Positions 30,900 to 42,117 of a DNA stretch of 64,000 bases are shown piece by piece (position 1 is the first letter of the stretch; the number at the start of each line of letters is the position of its first letter). The translations under genes were made by a program, and so were the position numbers. The DNA comes from Pterobdella sp. o SKG-2022 (Eukaryota; Annelida; Clitellata; Hirudinida; Piscicolidae). The stretch covers positions 19,734,589 to 19,798,588 of the forward strand of contig OZ038320.1 of assembly GCA_964035795.1 (NCBI GenBank). Reading direction: 5' to 3'. The notes beneath the pieces were generated by a model. It saw nothing but the letters and a program-made list of their open reading frames with translations. It ran no database searches and was not told where the DNA came from.

Positions 30900-32760
30900 T
30901 TGTTGGATACATTGATTAGTATTAGTGCTTGTTAAGCCTATTGGCGCAAAGGGCAGCAACAAAAAGTTTCCACTCTTTCCTGTTTTGAGCCAGCTTGGTG
31001 ATGATCCAAGTGTGCTTTATTCTCTTGAGTTGTGCTTCTACTGTCCGTCGCCATGTTTTTCTCGGGTGGCTTCAATTTCTTTTACCCTCTGGTGTCCAAT
31101 GAAGAGCTGCTCTGACTATGAAACCTTCTCTTTTTAAGACATGGCCAATCCATTGCCATCGTCTTTTCGTGATGATCGTAGCCATGTCTTCTTGGTGACA
31201 ACAGGAAAGAAAATCATTGCTCGAAATGGTATCAGGCCAGTAGTGTTTCAGAAAGCTTCATAAACTTTGTGTGTGAAAGGCTGACAGTCTATTGATATTT
31301 TTCTCTGTCATTCTCAAACACTCAAATCTATACAGGAGCACAGGCAGGATACAGATCTTGAATAGCTTGATCTTGGTGTTGACGGTGTACTGAAAGGACT
31401 TCCATAAAGTCGTGCTCCTGAAGGTGTTTCTTGCTTTGTTGAGCCTACTTTTAATATCCTTCTCAGCACCACCATCTATACTCAAAATGCTACCAATATA
31501 TGTAAACTTATCTGTACAACAAAGATCCTGTTTTTCAAGCTGCGTTGGGGTTAGTGATGGCACGTTGATCATCATTACTTCAGTTTTCTTCTGGCTTATC
31601 TTTATCCTGCATGTGGCGATGTATGTCGAAGATTAGTGCCAGATCATCTGCAAAATCGAGGTCATTTAGTGTAAAAAAAGGAGTCCACCTGATTCCTTTT
31701 GTTCCAGCTTCTGTAGTGCGGCCCATTAACCAATCAATGACAAGGTTGAAAATCAATGCTGACATCACACAGCCCTGTCTTATTCCGGTCTTGACCTCAA
31801 ACCATATGTCATCACCTCCAACACTGCAACTAAAATCACTGTGAAAACTTTGAATTAATTGAACAGTTGGAGAATTCCATATGATCTCAGCCTTAACCAA
31901 AGATTTTTTCTATGAACACTGTCAAAGGCTTTTTCAAAATTGACGTGCCTTTGCCATTCCGAACACTGCTCAACGATGTTCTACACATCCTCTTTGCGGA
32001 ATATAACCTTTTCTTTCCTCGGGGACTTATCTGCTAATCCCTGAAGGATAATTTTAGCAAGTACCTTACTAGGAATAGAAAGTAGAGTGATTCCTCTCCA
32101 ATTGATGCAGTCATGTAATGAACTTTTTTTGGGGATCTTAACAATCACTTCTTTTGTCCACTCTGTAGGTACTAGTTTTCTTCGATATATTTATTCAAAC
32201 AGTGACTGAAATATGTTAGATGCTAGGATTGGATCTGTTTTGAAAATTTAAGCATTGAGGTTGTCATGTCCAGTTGCTTTGTTGTTTTTCAGATACTTTA
32301 TGGTTAGAATTATTTAAAACGTTGATGGTGAATCATAACTGATGTTGAGGTCTGAAGCAGTTGGAGGAATATTTCCTTCTTGTGTAGGTGGTGGCCGGTT
32401 TAAAATTTCTCTGAAGTGTTTAGCCCAACGTTTTTCTTGCTCTCTCTCAATGGTAAGAAGCTTTCCATCTTTGTTTTTAGTGGAAGGGTCTAATTTATTG
32501 TGGTGCTTACCACAAAAAAGCTTGGTGATCTTTTATATCTGCCCAAACTCTCTTTGCTGCTGTTTTTTCAGTCTGTGCTACAAGGCTATCTGCATAGAAG
32601 CTCGTACCATTCTTTTTACTTTTTTGTTGGCTTCTTTATTCTGTAGTTTGTGCCTATCTTGCAACCTCCATGACTTAGCATCTGTCAACTTCTTTATCAG
32701 AGTATGTCGTGTCCTCGAAGCACACAGGCCACCCGACCACGACAAGGTAGCAGTTCATCA
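30900..32760 (-). mobile_element. 5'-truncated non-LTR retrotransposon with RT, unit B
   Basis: Minus strand: linker 'REQEKRWAKHFREILNRPPP' (about 32,440), 'NNKATGHDN', 'INWRGITLLSIPSKVLAKII', then 31,900-31,580 'FSCSVGGDDIWFEVKTGIRQ' + 'GCVMSALIFNLVIDWLMG' and 'DLDFADDLALI' (catalytic FADD intact). Then 31,575-31,258 'FTYIGSILSIDGGAEKDI' and 'LPVLLYRFECLRMTE'. A full palm-thumb set broken by several frameshifts. It resembles RT families abundant in cnidarians and other marine invertebrates. The endonuclease is missing. It inserted between two blocks that are contiguous in unit A. Confidence 0.85.
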
Positions 32761-33514
32761 AGTGGAATGCATTAATTGCACAAAATTACCTTTGAAGGGT
32801 CTACGGCTTTCTCCTTTTTCTTTCACAGACCTTAAAAGCTCATTCAACGTTTGTTTATCCTTCACAATTAGCTCACCATTCGCATGTTTACTAAGGTTTG
32901 AACCACATCGCATATACTCGTAAATAGCTCAACATTTAAAAATATGGACCTCAAACCTGAACTTGCCCAAAATCGAAGAATATGGAGAAGAGCCATTGTC
33001 CCACCCATGCAGCATGGAAAAGAACGCAAAACGATGATAATAATGAGAAATACGATAATTGCTTTATTGAAGTCATTTGATACAAAATATGCATATATAA
33101 TCTGAAACTGAGTTCGCATAAAATTTGGAAATTAGTGTTTTATCATATGTAAATTTTCAGACATGGGTAGATTATTCTTTTATCGTACATTTTTTTCTCA
33201 GTTTCAGTTTGTAACACACTTGTTAAAACTGTTGAAAAAATTTTAGAAGTTTAAGTTTATAGATGAGTTATTTAATTATCAAAATACTTATCTTTTACTT
33301 GGCGGAGTGATACTATTTTTGGAAATTTTGATAGGATTAGCTATGTAGAAATAATTTGAAAATATATTAATGAAATGACAAAGCTGAAATTTTTCGAAAA
33401 TTTTAGTTGAATAAAAAAATGTATTAAAATATTGCCTCATTTGATGAAGTGATTTTTAAAAACAATTAACAAAAATTTGATGCATGATGTACCTGAAGAA
33501 TTATATAAATGTCA
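32761..33514. other. AT-rich spacer between LINE and MULE, unit B
   Basis: The left part (TTCACAGACCTTAAAAGCTC) aligns with unit A 22,407. No coding recognised. Confidence 0.45.
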
Positions 33515-36130
33515 TAACTTATCTTTTTCGTTTATCGTGTTGTAAGCTTTGGTCTTTTATAATACGGGTGGTCCTTTTCCATATTGACATGATGATCAGT
33601 TGACAAAAATATGTTGTTTGATCTTTTCCGAAGGTCTCGACCACATAGCTTTCCTTTTTCTTTTTCTTGATATGTCCTGGAAACTTTTGGATCGGCATAT
33701 TCTTGTTAGCCCGGTCGTTGGATGCTTGAATTGTATTGGATAATTTGACTGTATTTATGATGCCTACTAAATACCTTCATCACCACTCGTTTCAAAACCG
33801 TGTGGTTAGACTCAACAATATTGTTGCATTTGGCATAATACCTCATTCGATATGCCAATGCCCATTTCTGATTTACAATTAATATAGAATAGTTGTATTG
33901 GATAAAAAGAAATGTTAAGTTTTAGTTTACCTCAACTCTGTTTGAGTATACTTTTTCAAAGTATTTTCAAAATCTTCTGGTTTTTATATTGGCTAGTAAG
34001 TTTTGAAGAAAAATGGAGAATGTTTTTTGCAACTTCTCTACCGACGTTTATTCATAAACAGCTATTAACCTCTGGCGAACGCTGCTTCTGAGGTCTTTAT
34101 TACCAATCTGTAGAAAAATAATTTTTAAAAATAATTGTTTCAAGTTTAGCTGAATGAAAGTTCATGGTGACTCAAATTTTATACATTTCTGTATAAATTC
34201 CAATATTCATGACAAACATTATATACATTTGTGTCATCTGTCAACAGAATAACATTGCTTATGCTTCTTCCCAAAGATTTCTTAAAGATTTGATAAAACA
34301 TTTTCATAATGTTTACATTATTAATTCATTTGTAAGGCGCACAGTTTGCAAACTAGGTTTGCTGCAGAGGCGCTAGGCTAATCAGAAGAGCTATGACAGA
34401 GAAATTTGGTTATAAAGATGCGTCTTTAAACGCTTTCGAAAAAGGTGAAAGACGGAGATTAAGTGGAAGAGAATTCCATAAATAAGGGGCGGTATGCGAG
34501 AAAGAGCGATATAAAAAAGAGTTAGAAGAGACAGGCTGATGCAGCCATAAACCAGAGTTCGAAGATCTGAGAGACTCAGGAGTCTGTCTAATAGAAAGAC
34601 GCTCATATAAATAAGCCGGCTGATTAAAATATAAGGTGTTAGCGGTGAGCCACAGCAACTTGAACTGGGCTCTTAGTGCGACCGGCAGCCATTGAAGGCG
34701 ATTGAGACAAGTGCGAGATGAAAAATAGTAGTCGGCTTGAAGAACGGTTTTAGCAACACGATTTTGTCAATCTAAAAATAGATTTTTTTTCATTATTTAA
34801 GTTTTTGAAGGCTTGAAAAAAAATTCTTCAAAATTTTAAATGAGTTCAAACTCCTACCTTAGTGCTGTAACAGTACATGACTGGGAAACCTTCAACATAA
34901 TTATCAATAACCATTACAGTGGTTAATTAGTAATTGTATGTGTTTGTACCATGTGTCGAGTCTGCCATGAAAAAAAATCATATTATTGATAAAAAACAAT
35001 ATATGCTCATACCAAATTGTACAATGTCTTCTGATTGACAGTACTTTCTCCCAATTTCCACCTTTTTGTAATGAAACATTATAAAAATGTGTTCAAAGAT
35101 GCGGTGATAACATATGGTCAAATATAAACTCAAAATACCTGTTTACTTTGAGATTACTAGCATGAAGTCTGGATCATCCAAACCATACTCATAGACTTGA
35201 CTAGGAAATTTCACATATTTGATTATATTTCCAGCCTCTTCGATCCATGCTTGCACACTCAAATGGTCAGTTTAGTGTAAAGACTCTGACATAAAGTATT
35301 GATTCTTTGTTAATTAAGTCTTTTCTTCGAACATTGTGGAACCAGGTTTCCTTGTTGAACTTTTTCATGATTTTATCATGACTAACACTTTAATTAAATG
35401 TGAATTTATTTAAAGAGCTTTTTCCAAGCCACAATTTTAACCTGCTGAAATCTCTCTCGCAATTACTGCTTTATCTCTGGGCCTAAAAAAAAGATGCCCA
35501 GAATCTTCTCCATGACCATTATGCCTTTTGTGAAAGAAAACTTCAACTTCTCCTGTATAAAATGAATTCGATTTACTTACGAGAAAAACCCTCGAAAGTA
35601 ATTTTTTTTACCTGTTGGAAATATTTTGGCAACTATTTTTGCTTTACCTATTCTTGATCCTAGTTTTTTGGCTCCATGTAACTTGATTGTTCTTCTCAGA
35701 ACTCCATTCGGTTTGTAATTCCCATTCCTGAAACAACAATAATATTTTGAGGTGAATTTATATTTAATGGAAGTGTAATTTTTATTGAGAACGAATCTTG
35801 ACGAATTTTTATTTTCCACACCATTCTTCCATTCTTCAAACGCTGAAATTCATCAATTCTTTTTAGTTAGTATAAGTAAACACGTTATGAATTTAAACAG
35901 ATTTAAACCTTTAAAATCAACAAATTTCTTCTTTGGTTTAATTTGTTTAGTACGTGTGTTTCAACCTCATGTGTCTCATGAAATTGAACTTACATGAAAA
36001 ATTTACTTTGCAAGTCAAACAATTAAGCTTAGTTTTCCAACTTCCATATTTATTTTTGACTTGTCTGGATAAAGAACTTTTATGCTTGAAAGCATCGCAG
36101 CAGATGGCACATTCCAACAGTTTTAGACGA
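33515..36130 (-). pseudogene. MULE transposase gene, unit B, broken by a LINE
   Basis: Minus strand, 5' to 3': C2H2 block 36,120-35,940 ('CAICCDAFKHKSSLS', 'MRHMRLKHT'); 35,740-35,590 'NYKPNGVLRRTIKLHGAKKL' + 'GSRIGKAKIVAKIF'; 35,545-35,450 'HNGHGEDSGHLFFRPRDKAV'; 35,275-35,150 'WIEEAGNIIKYV' and 'YEYGLDDPDFMLVI'; after the LINE fragment, 33,890-33,760 'WALAYRMRYYAKCNNIVESN' + 'HTVLKRVVMKVF', the NN.vEs.H..lKr motif that follows the MULE DDE domain. The DGTFK and second catalytic blocks of the C/D copy were not found, so the core is deleted or too decayed. Homologous to 48,000-50,209. Confidence 0.65.
34316..34790 (-). mobile_element. LINE C-terminal fragment inserted in the unit B MULE
   Basis: Minus-strand frames 34,658-34,410 and 34,606-34,391 give 'ESLRSSNSGLWLHQP', 'RSFSHTAPYLWNSLPLNLRL' and, after a frameshift, 'KRLKTHLYNQ'. 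This is the near-universal C-terminal signature of CR1/L2/Jockey-type RTs ('RSFS.AAP.LWN.LP...R...FK..LKTHLF'). The tail GCGCCTTACAAATGAATTAA is L2-like. Confidence 0.85.
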
Positions 36131-36419
36131 AGGAAAATGGAAATGAAAGACTACGAGTCGTGCGAGAGTACGATAAATTAATATCTTTCAAAATATGTTT
36201 TTAATGAAAATTTCATTGTTTTTGATGTTAAAAATAATTTTTCAAAAAATTTTTCGTCTTTTTAAATATAAATTAAAATAAGTTAAAATGATTTGAAACA
36301 TCGAACGCCCAATCACTTGACCTAGGCTAATTCTTCTATCTAGCCGCTTGCATATCATTTGTCTTATTTTTTTCTTTCCAGATTTTTCATTATTATAATT
36401 CAACTTTCATTTTTTGAGA

Positions 36420-37000
36420 AGAATATAGTTTAAAAAATTATTGTCAGTTGCTAATAAGTTTTTTCCATTTTTTTTCACCGGCAATTGTTCTTTTTTTATT
36501 CAAAGCTAATTAGTTGTTCAATGTGATTTTGAGGGATTCCAGTTTTTTCTACAGGACGGAAACTATTGTGGTTTTCAGTTGACTTCGGGTTGGTTTAGCT
36601 GGAGAGTGGAAATATGCGTCCATTGTTTACTCAGTCGAGTCTAGGTTTAATCTGAGTATATGTCCTAATAAAGCGAGTCTTCATGTCTTAGTGTTATGCT
36701 GAGTTGTTTTCATCTTGTTGAACGAGAGTTTTTCGTTTGAGGTTTTTTCTATCCAGATTCACCCATTGTTTTCTGAAGAAGGCGCCAGTAAAATGCGTGC
36801 AGCTTGTCCAGATTTTTCCTCACTGATGATTTCTTTCATTTGACATGTTTCCGGATCTATTTTAACACCAAAATTTATTTTTTACCCATAATTTTTTGTA
36901 TCTAGCTTCCGTTATTACCCTTCATATTGGGAGTTTAAAAGTCTTTTTTCTTACTCAGCCATTTTCATTTCTTATGCATTTTTTTTTATTTACTACCTTA
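36420..37000 (-). mobile_element. LINE C-terminal fragment at the start of the duplicated segment (copy 1)
   Basis: Minus strand: 'MKEIISEEKSGQAARILL' and 'RLALLGHILRLNLDS' then 'DAYFHSPAKPTRSQLKTTIV'. It resembles the 'RRLRWFGHILRMP.d....ald.yf' end of LINE RTs. Stops present. A second copy lies at 50,226-50,806. Confidence 0.55.
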
Positions 37001-37477
37001 TCTAAACCAAAATGTCTAGTACTTTATATATATATTTATTATTTGGCTAATATTATTTAATTCGAAAATATTTTTTTAACATGGCCGTTTATCTTGGGTA
37101 ATTTTTTCTGGTAAATGTTTTCGAAACTTAAAATTTGATAGTGACAACTTTCTTTTGGATTATTTTATGCTTCTAACATATTTATTTAAATAACTTATTC
37201 GTTGTTATTTTTATTTTATTTTTTTTTTTATTCTGTTATTAATTTCATTTCGAACTCATCCTTATTATATAACCTGATAAGTCCGGATGTTGTCTAACGA
37301 TCATCCCGATGAATTTATTTCTGTTATTAGTTTTGTGAATCTTCGTTAAACAATCTCTTTTTTTGGTGTTGTATCCCAGTTGCCATAAATTATTGAATGA
37401 CTTCAAATTTGTACGCAAGATTTTTTAAATTCATTTTTATTTTATTATTTTTTTTGAACTTGTCGGGATTTATATGA
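37001..37477. other. AT-rich spacer left of the unit C anchor
   Basis: 37,185-37,270 aligns with 24,690-24,775 left of the unit B anchor. No coding seen. Confidence 0.45.
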
Positions 37478-37600
37478 GATCTCATTGAAGGTTTATTACC
37501 ATTTAGAAGTTCTGGTCATGTAAGAGAGAATCTACTGAAACATAAGAAACGAAACGTTTTTGAGCTGTTTTATACAAAACCTCCAAAAGAAAAAAAATAA
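37478..37600 (+). pseudogene. Gene Y last-exon fragment, unit C
   Basis: Open frame of 41 codons, the same protein as in unit B. Confidence 0.6.
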
Positions 37601-37897
37601 ATTTTTACCTGAAATGTGGAATTAATATCTTAAATATTATCAAACTCAAAACCTCTACTTGATACCTCTTACCAATTCATTCACTTCATTGATGGATATA
37701 TTCTAATATATAAACTTACAATTGTTTTTTAATAAAGTTTCCATTAATTTTTTATAAATCAAATATGAACATAGTATTAATTCAAACAATTTTTTGTTGT
37801 CAACAAAGCTTACATAGTTCATTTTACATATATTGTCTAACTTTGTCTCATATTTAAATACTACTCGAATAGTATATAGTTTCAGTCTTGTCAGCCT

Positions 37898-38071
37898 TCA
37901 ATCTTCACGATACTCACAAGCCAAATGCTTGATGTGTTTGTTGCCTGGTTCAACTTCGGTCCATTCATCATTTAGCCACACCAAGTTGCCTCCCATGCCA
38001 TCGCCCTCTAGTGCCTTTGTGTTTTTATTACAGTGTTTGTACTTTTGTATCGGGATTTTTTCGTTTTTCAT
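37898..38071 (-). CDS. Gene X last exon/small ORF, unit C
   Basis: 57-residue frame identical in length to the A and B copies, with 'EGDGMGGNLVWLNDEW' kept. Confidence 0.5.
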   Translation of the reverse strand: MKNEKIPIQKYKHCNKNTKALEGDGMGGNLVWLNDEWTEVEPGNKHIKHLACEYRED

Positions 38072-38195
38072 ACCATTTTTTTACCTTCAGAATCTTTTTT
38101 TTTTGAAAAATAAATTAATTATGTTATAATCAAATCTCTTTAAACACAAACATCTAAATGTTTATAGATGCAATGTTATTTTGTGTTAAAAAATA

Positions 38196-38415
38196 TTATT
38201 CACTCACACTTGAATGTGTTCCTATTTCCTTATCTTGCACTTTGAGCATTCTTGCGCACAATTCCGTGAAGTCTGTAGTTCTGGCGTAGTTGTGGACGTC
38301 ATAGTTGAGTTTGCCTCCATCAACTCTGTATCATTGTGTATTGTGTTCCAACATTTTTATACAGTTTTGTGTGCAATATTTTGACTTTTCTAAAGCATAT
38401 ACCATATTGGATTGT
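38196..38415 (-). CDS. Gene X middle exon(s), unit C
   Basis: 'NMVYALEKSKYCTQNCIKML', TGA, 'VDGGKLNYDVHNYARTTDF'; frame otherwise open; acceptor ATTCAG| conserved. Confidence 0.45.
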
Positions 38416-38589
38416 CTGAATTATAAGTTGAATAGGTTTTATGTAACAATTTAATTATTCGGTTTTTATAGGTTATCTTAATAAAAAATCATTTTCTCTC
38501 ATACATCTCTTCTCGAGTTACGTTTGGCACATTACTAAAATTGTTGTTAATGCACTTGAAGACTAAATAAATTCGAAGTTTTGAAGTTT

Positions 38590-38890
38590 TTCTCACACGA
38601 GAACGACGTGTAAGGCGTCAAATACAGTTGTGTTTCTTGAAAAGTATTACTTAAAAAACTCAAAAACACAAAGTATTCATTAATTAAAAGGCACGAAGCT
38701 TTTCGTAAGACTAGCTTACATTATCAGGGCAACTGTGTCTTTTTAAATAAATACTTTGTTTTTGTTGACCTTACTATTTGATTCAGGCTATTATACTTCA
38801 CCTAAAAAAACTGTTTTTGTCATAAGAGCATCAAATACCGAGAACGACATGTAAGACGTCAAAAAAATTTGTGCATTTCTTGAAAGATAT
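38590..38890. other. Partly duplicated segment at the left end of the RT LINE
   Basis: A motif (AGAACGACRTGTAARGCGTCAAA) occurs twice, at about 38,601 and 38,842. Unit A has it once at the homologous empty site (about 12,786) and B once. The second copy lies directly beside the LINE 3' end. Confidence 0.5.
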
Positions 38891-39150
38891 TCATCATCAG
38901 CCCGGTGAAAGAACAAACCTTCTCGTGGTGCCGCGTGTGCACTCCAACAGGAGTGTCGGAGAGGTTCTAAGCCACGTCAGCTTCCAACCACAAAACATTT
39001 CGAGAATCCATCAATTTTTTCACTGCTCACTAAAAGTCACAAACAACTCGAAGCTACAAGTTTCTTTCGGTACTCGCTCCAAGGAGTGTCAGAAGATTCT
39101 TTGGAAGTTGGCACTCAACAACAATCATCATGTCGACCGCTTTCGAACTT
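38891..39150. other. GC-richer block with a 90-codon plus-strand open frame, function unknown
   Basis: Between the LINE 3' end and the unit C flank. The plus frame (start 38,871) reads 'LLVVPRVHSNRSVGEVLSHV' and so on, but the downstream half of the same frame is antisense to the LINE RT, so the frame is not convincing as a gene. The minus strand is also partly open ('SDTPVGVHTRHHEKV'). No family recognised. Confidence 0.3.
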
Positions 39151-40800
39151 CTATGACTTTGTTCTTCCAATACTCCCTATCGTTCGTAGCTGTTTCTAAA
39201 TCTTTTTTTATCAAGATTAGTATCATCAGTTGGTTGGTTGACAAAATTTCAAGTTGGTTTTCTTCTAGTATTTTTACCACATCTTGGTTCCCATAGTATC
39301 AATTTGTGTAATACTTTACTGCGGAAGCAATGTTCTGCGAAACTCACTGTGTAGCAATTGTATTATTTATCTTTGGTAATTTGTCGTATAGTACATTATT
39401 GCTTATACGTTGCTGCCATTTTACATTATTCACAACTCTTAGCATTTTTGTATAGCCCCCGTTTAACTTTGTTTCTAACTTTTTGGTTAATGTCCATAAA
39501 ATAGCACAGAGCTTACTGTAGTATAGAAAAATGCTAATTTCAAGTTTTTTGGCAGATTTGAATTCCAGATAGTATTTAGTTTTTGTAGTGCAACTTAAGC
39601 TTTACCGATTCTTTCGTCAACATCTTTCTCGTTGGAATATATCCAGGATACTAGATAAAGAAAATCGTTTATGACTTATGCATTTTCTGTTCGTTTTGAT
39701 GATTTTTATGCCTTTCTTGTTCATTGTGGTGAGTTTTGAAGAATTCTGATTAAATGTCATATACTGTGTTTTTTTCTCATTGATGCGAAGACTTATTAGT
39801 TTGGCTGCCATTTCTACCTTATGCAACAGTTTTTCAGCTTCATCCACAGTCTGAAAGTAGGGCAATATCATCTGCGTAGTCTATGTCTGTTTACATAAAG
39901 CTGGATGTCTCCTATTTTTAGTTTTTTCGAGAGTAAAGCCACAATCAGCTGAATTAGATATTGCTGTTCTCATTGCATAATCTACTGCTCTTATGAACAG
40001 GTAGGATGCTAGTGCATCTTCTTGCAAAACTTCTGCATGAATTGGAAAAAAACTTGTAGCACCATCTGGAGAGATAACTTTAGCAGTAGTGTTTTTATAA
40101 AGAAGTGAAATTGCGTTTACAGTTTCAAGAGGAATGCCATAGGCTTTTAGTATTTCCATTAGTTTTTCTCCATGAATTGAATCAAAAGCTTTATGAAAAT
40201 CCACAAAATCATAACTGCCGGTAGTGTTTTTGATTTGACTCCTTCGAGTATTCTTCTCAGCATGAGGATTTGAGCAGAGTGGATCGACCAGGTCTGAGAC
40301 CATTTTGGTTTGTTCTCAACTTTTCGTCTCAAATTGTACATATTCTATTGAGCAACATTTTATCTTATACTTTGGATGCTGATGAAAATGGAATTCTTTC
40401 TCGATAATTACTGGCTATAATCAAGTTTCCCTATTTTGGAACAGGTAAGATTGCATCTTGTAGCCAGCAGTTTGGTACGCCACCAAGATATTTTTTGTTG
40501 CATACATTCAATAATTTTTTGTTCATACAGCCTGTTTTCCATGTTTTTATTGGTATATTATCAAGGCCAGTAGCTTTTTTCTTTTGAAAAGACTTTATGG
40601 AATCTTGAAACTCGATTGCAGTAAATTCACCGGTTTTAATTGGGAAAATACTTTAGGTACGGGTTATTCATCTATCTCCGGTAATTGTCCGAGAAGCTTT
40701 CGAAAGTGATCTATCCAAATAGCAAGACGTTCTTTTCTGTTGCTTGTTTTGATTCGACAACGTTTTGGGCCTTTTCTTGTCGGCATTTTATTCACTGTAT
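39130..40800 (-). mobile_element. Non-LTR retrotransposon RT, frame-broken, unit C
   Basis: Minus strand: 'RKERLAIWIDHFRKLLGQLP' (40,730), 'KKLLALIIYQ' (40,590), 'LRRILEGVKSKTLPAVMI' (40,260), 'FVDFHKAFDSIHGEKLMEIL' (40,210), 'GVLQ-like AEVLQEDALASYLF' (40,030), 'DYADDIALLS' (39,885-39,856, catalytic box intact but in a shifted frame), 'AAKLISLRINEKKTQYMTFN' (39,800). The C-terminus 'DREYWKNKVIEVRKRST' is near 39,170. At least three frameshifts or stops. The GVLQGD motif is changed to EVLQED. The same element is reduced to a stub in unit B and absent from A. Confidence 0.9.
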
Positions 40801-40903
40801 ACATAGAAACATTCTTGGCTAGAACTGTAGGAAACCTTTCTCCATTAATTGAATTTTTAAAGAAGTTGCGACTCTAAATCTCGTCTTTCAAAAAAAAAAC
40901 TTT

Positions 40904-41110
40904 ATGACTAAACAAAAAATATACCCCCATACTGCATCGCTTGTCACGCGGCTGAAAAAGGAGCGGGTTCTCCAACGTTACGTAAGAAGCAAAATAAAGG
41001 AAATGAAAGATGCGCACATAAATCACCATTCTGGACTAGTATGGGATACAGTTAAAAATTATTACCTAAAAAAATGTTATCAAGCAAGTGGAAATACTTT
41101 TTGTATCTAT
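40904..41110 (+). CDS. Unidentified 69-residue ORF, unit C
   Basis: ATG at 40,904: 'MTKQKIYPHTASLVTRLKKE', 'RYVRSKIKEMKDAHINHHSG', ends 'NTFCIY'. A compact basic helical peptide, located at the 5' end of the minus-strand LINE. Its last 60 bases align with unit A 12,985-13,035, so the frame spans a junction. No family recognised; may be chance or a remnant. Confidence 0.25.
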
Positions 41111-41375
41111 TAGCCTGAAGTTAAAATAGTGATACCAGGTAAAAAACTAAGTTAATTTGAAAAAATTATCAAAATAGATAATTCACTTGATTTTATAAGA
41201 TAGGCTTACGAAAATCTTCGTGTCTTTTTTTGAATATAAACTTTGTGTTTGTTGACCTTACTATCAAAATAGAAATACAGAAACTAAAAAACTGATATCA
41301 CTTCAATAATCGAAATTTTAAAATAATTTTACAAGTTTTTTTTCAAAATTGTTCAATATAATTTCGATAACTCAC

Positions 41376-41502
41376 GTTATTCCATAGCAGACCATGTGTT
41401 TGGCTTGGTTTAGACAACAGCTTTCTTTAGGATTAGGAACCTGGTCACAAAATACCACTCTTGATTTCAGTTCAATCCTCGATGGAAACTTCTTGCCTTC
41501 GC
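41376..41502 (-). CDS. Gene X upstream exon, unit C
   Basis: 'KFPSRIELKSRVVFCDQVPN', 'KESCCLNQAKHMVCYGIT', donor GTGAGT. Two replacements relative to B. Confidence 0.45.
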
Positions 41503-42100
41503 CTTATTCAGCGCATCATTGTTCATGAAAAAATTATATTAGTTATATCACGATTTGACGCTTAATTAGCACAACAGTAATTATAAGGTTCACATCTTTC
41601 GTTTCTCTGAGAAAATACTTCAACAACATACAATACTAAAGTTATGAAGCCTCCCTGAAAGATTATACTAAGTTATTCATTATTGCTTATTTTTTTTGTG
41701 AGCATTATTATTCTGGACTCAAGAACTTTGCAGAATTTAATGAAATTAAATTAATGAAAATATTACTGAAAGGAAAAGCTTGAAACATTTTATCACGATA
41801 TATGTATAAATTTTATTTTTGGTGAATGTTAAAAAATAGGTTAACTTTACCTTTAACAGCATCTTTGTTTTCTTTCAAACTTTCTCATAAACATTTTGCA
41901 GCAGCAGCTTAACAACTTTCGAATCTTTTTTTTTTGTGATATTTAATTTTACTTACACACAAACAATCGAAAATCAAATGGAAACCTGAATTTTGTTTTG
42001 TTCCAGTTTTAAAAATTCGTAAACTTATTTTACTTTTAAGCCTATAATAAATTGTGTATATATACCTAAAACCACATTTTGAGAAGAGCGGTAAAATTGA
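41503..42100. other. Divergent 5' spacer between gene X and POLG, unit C
   Basis: AT-rich, homologous to 26,785-27,400. A 20-base stretch with the candidate exon donor of unit A (AAAACTCAC) is lost here. Confidence 0.4.
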
Positions 42101-42117
42101 TTATATAATTTAGCTTT

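Larger units (their letters stand above)
24801..37477. repeat. Tandem array unit B (12,677 bp)
   Basis: Begins with the same anchor GATCTCATTGAAGG at 24801; homology extends left of it into 24750-24800 when compared with unit C. It contains the gene Y tail, gene X exons, the C-terminal stub of the shared RT LINE, POLG exons with an internal deletion, SWIM and C2H2-SWIM MULE parts, a second RT LINE and a larger MULE at 33.5-36.1 kb. Confidence 0.8.

Noticed and set aside
32342..32923. 193-codon plus-strand ORF
   Set aside because: Antisense of the linker/RT N-terminal part of the LINE in unit B.
38871..39296. 141-codon plus-strand ORF as a gene
   Set aside because: The second half is antisense to the LINE RT C-terminus, and the frame crosses the LINE boundary; at most the first 90 codons remain unexplained.
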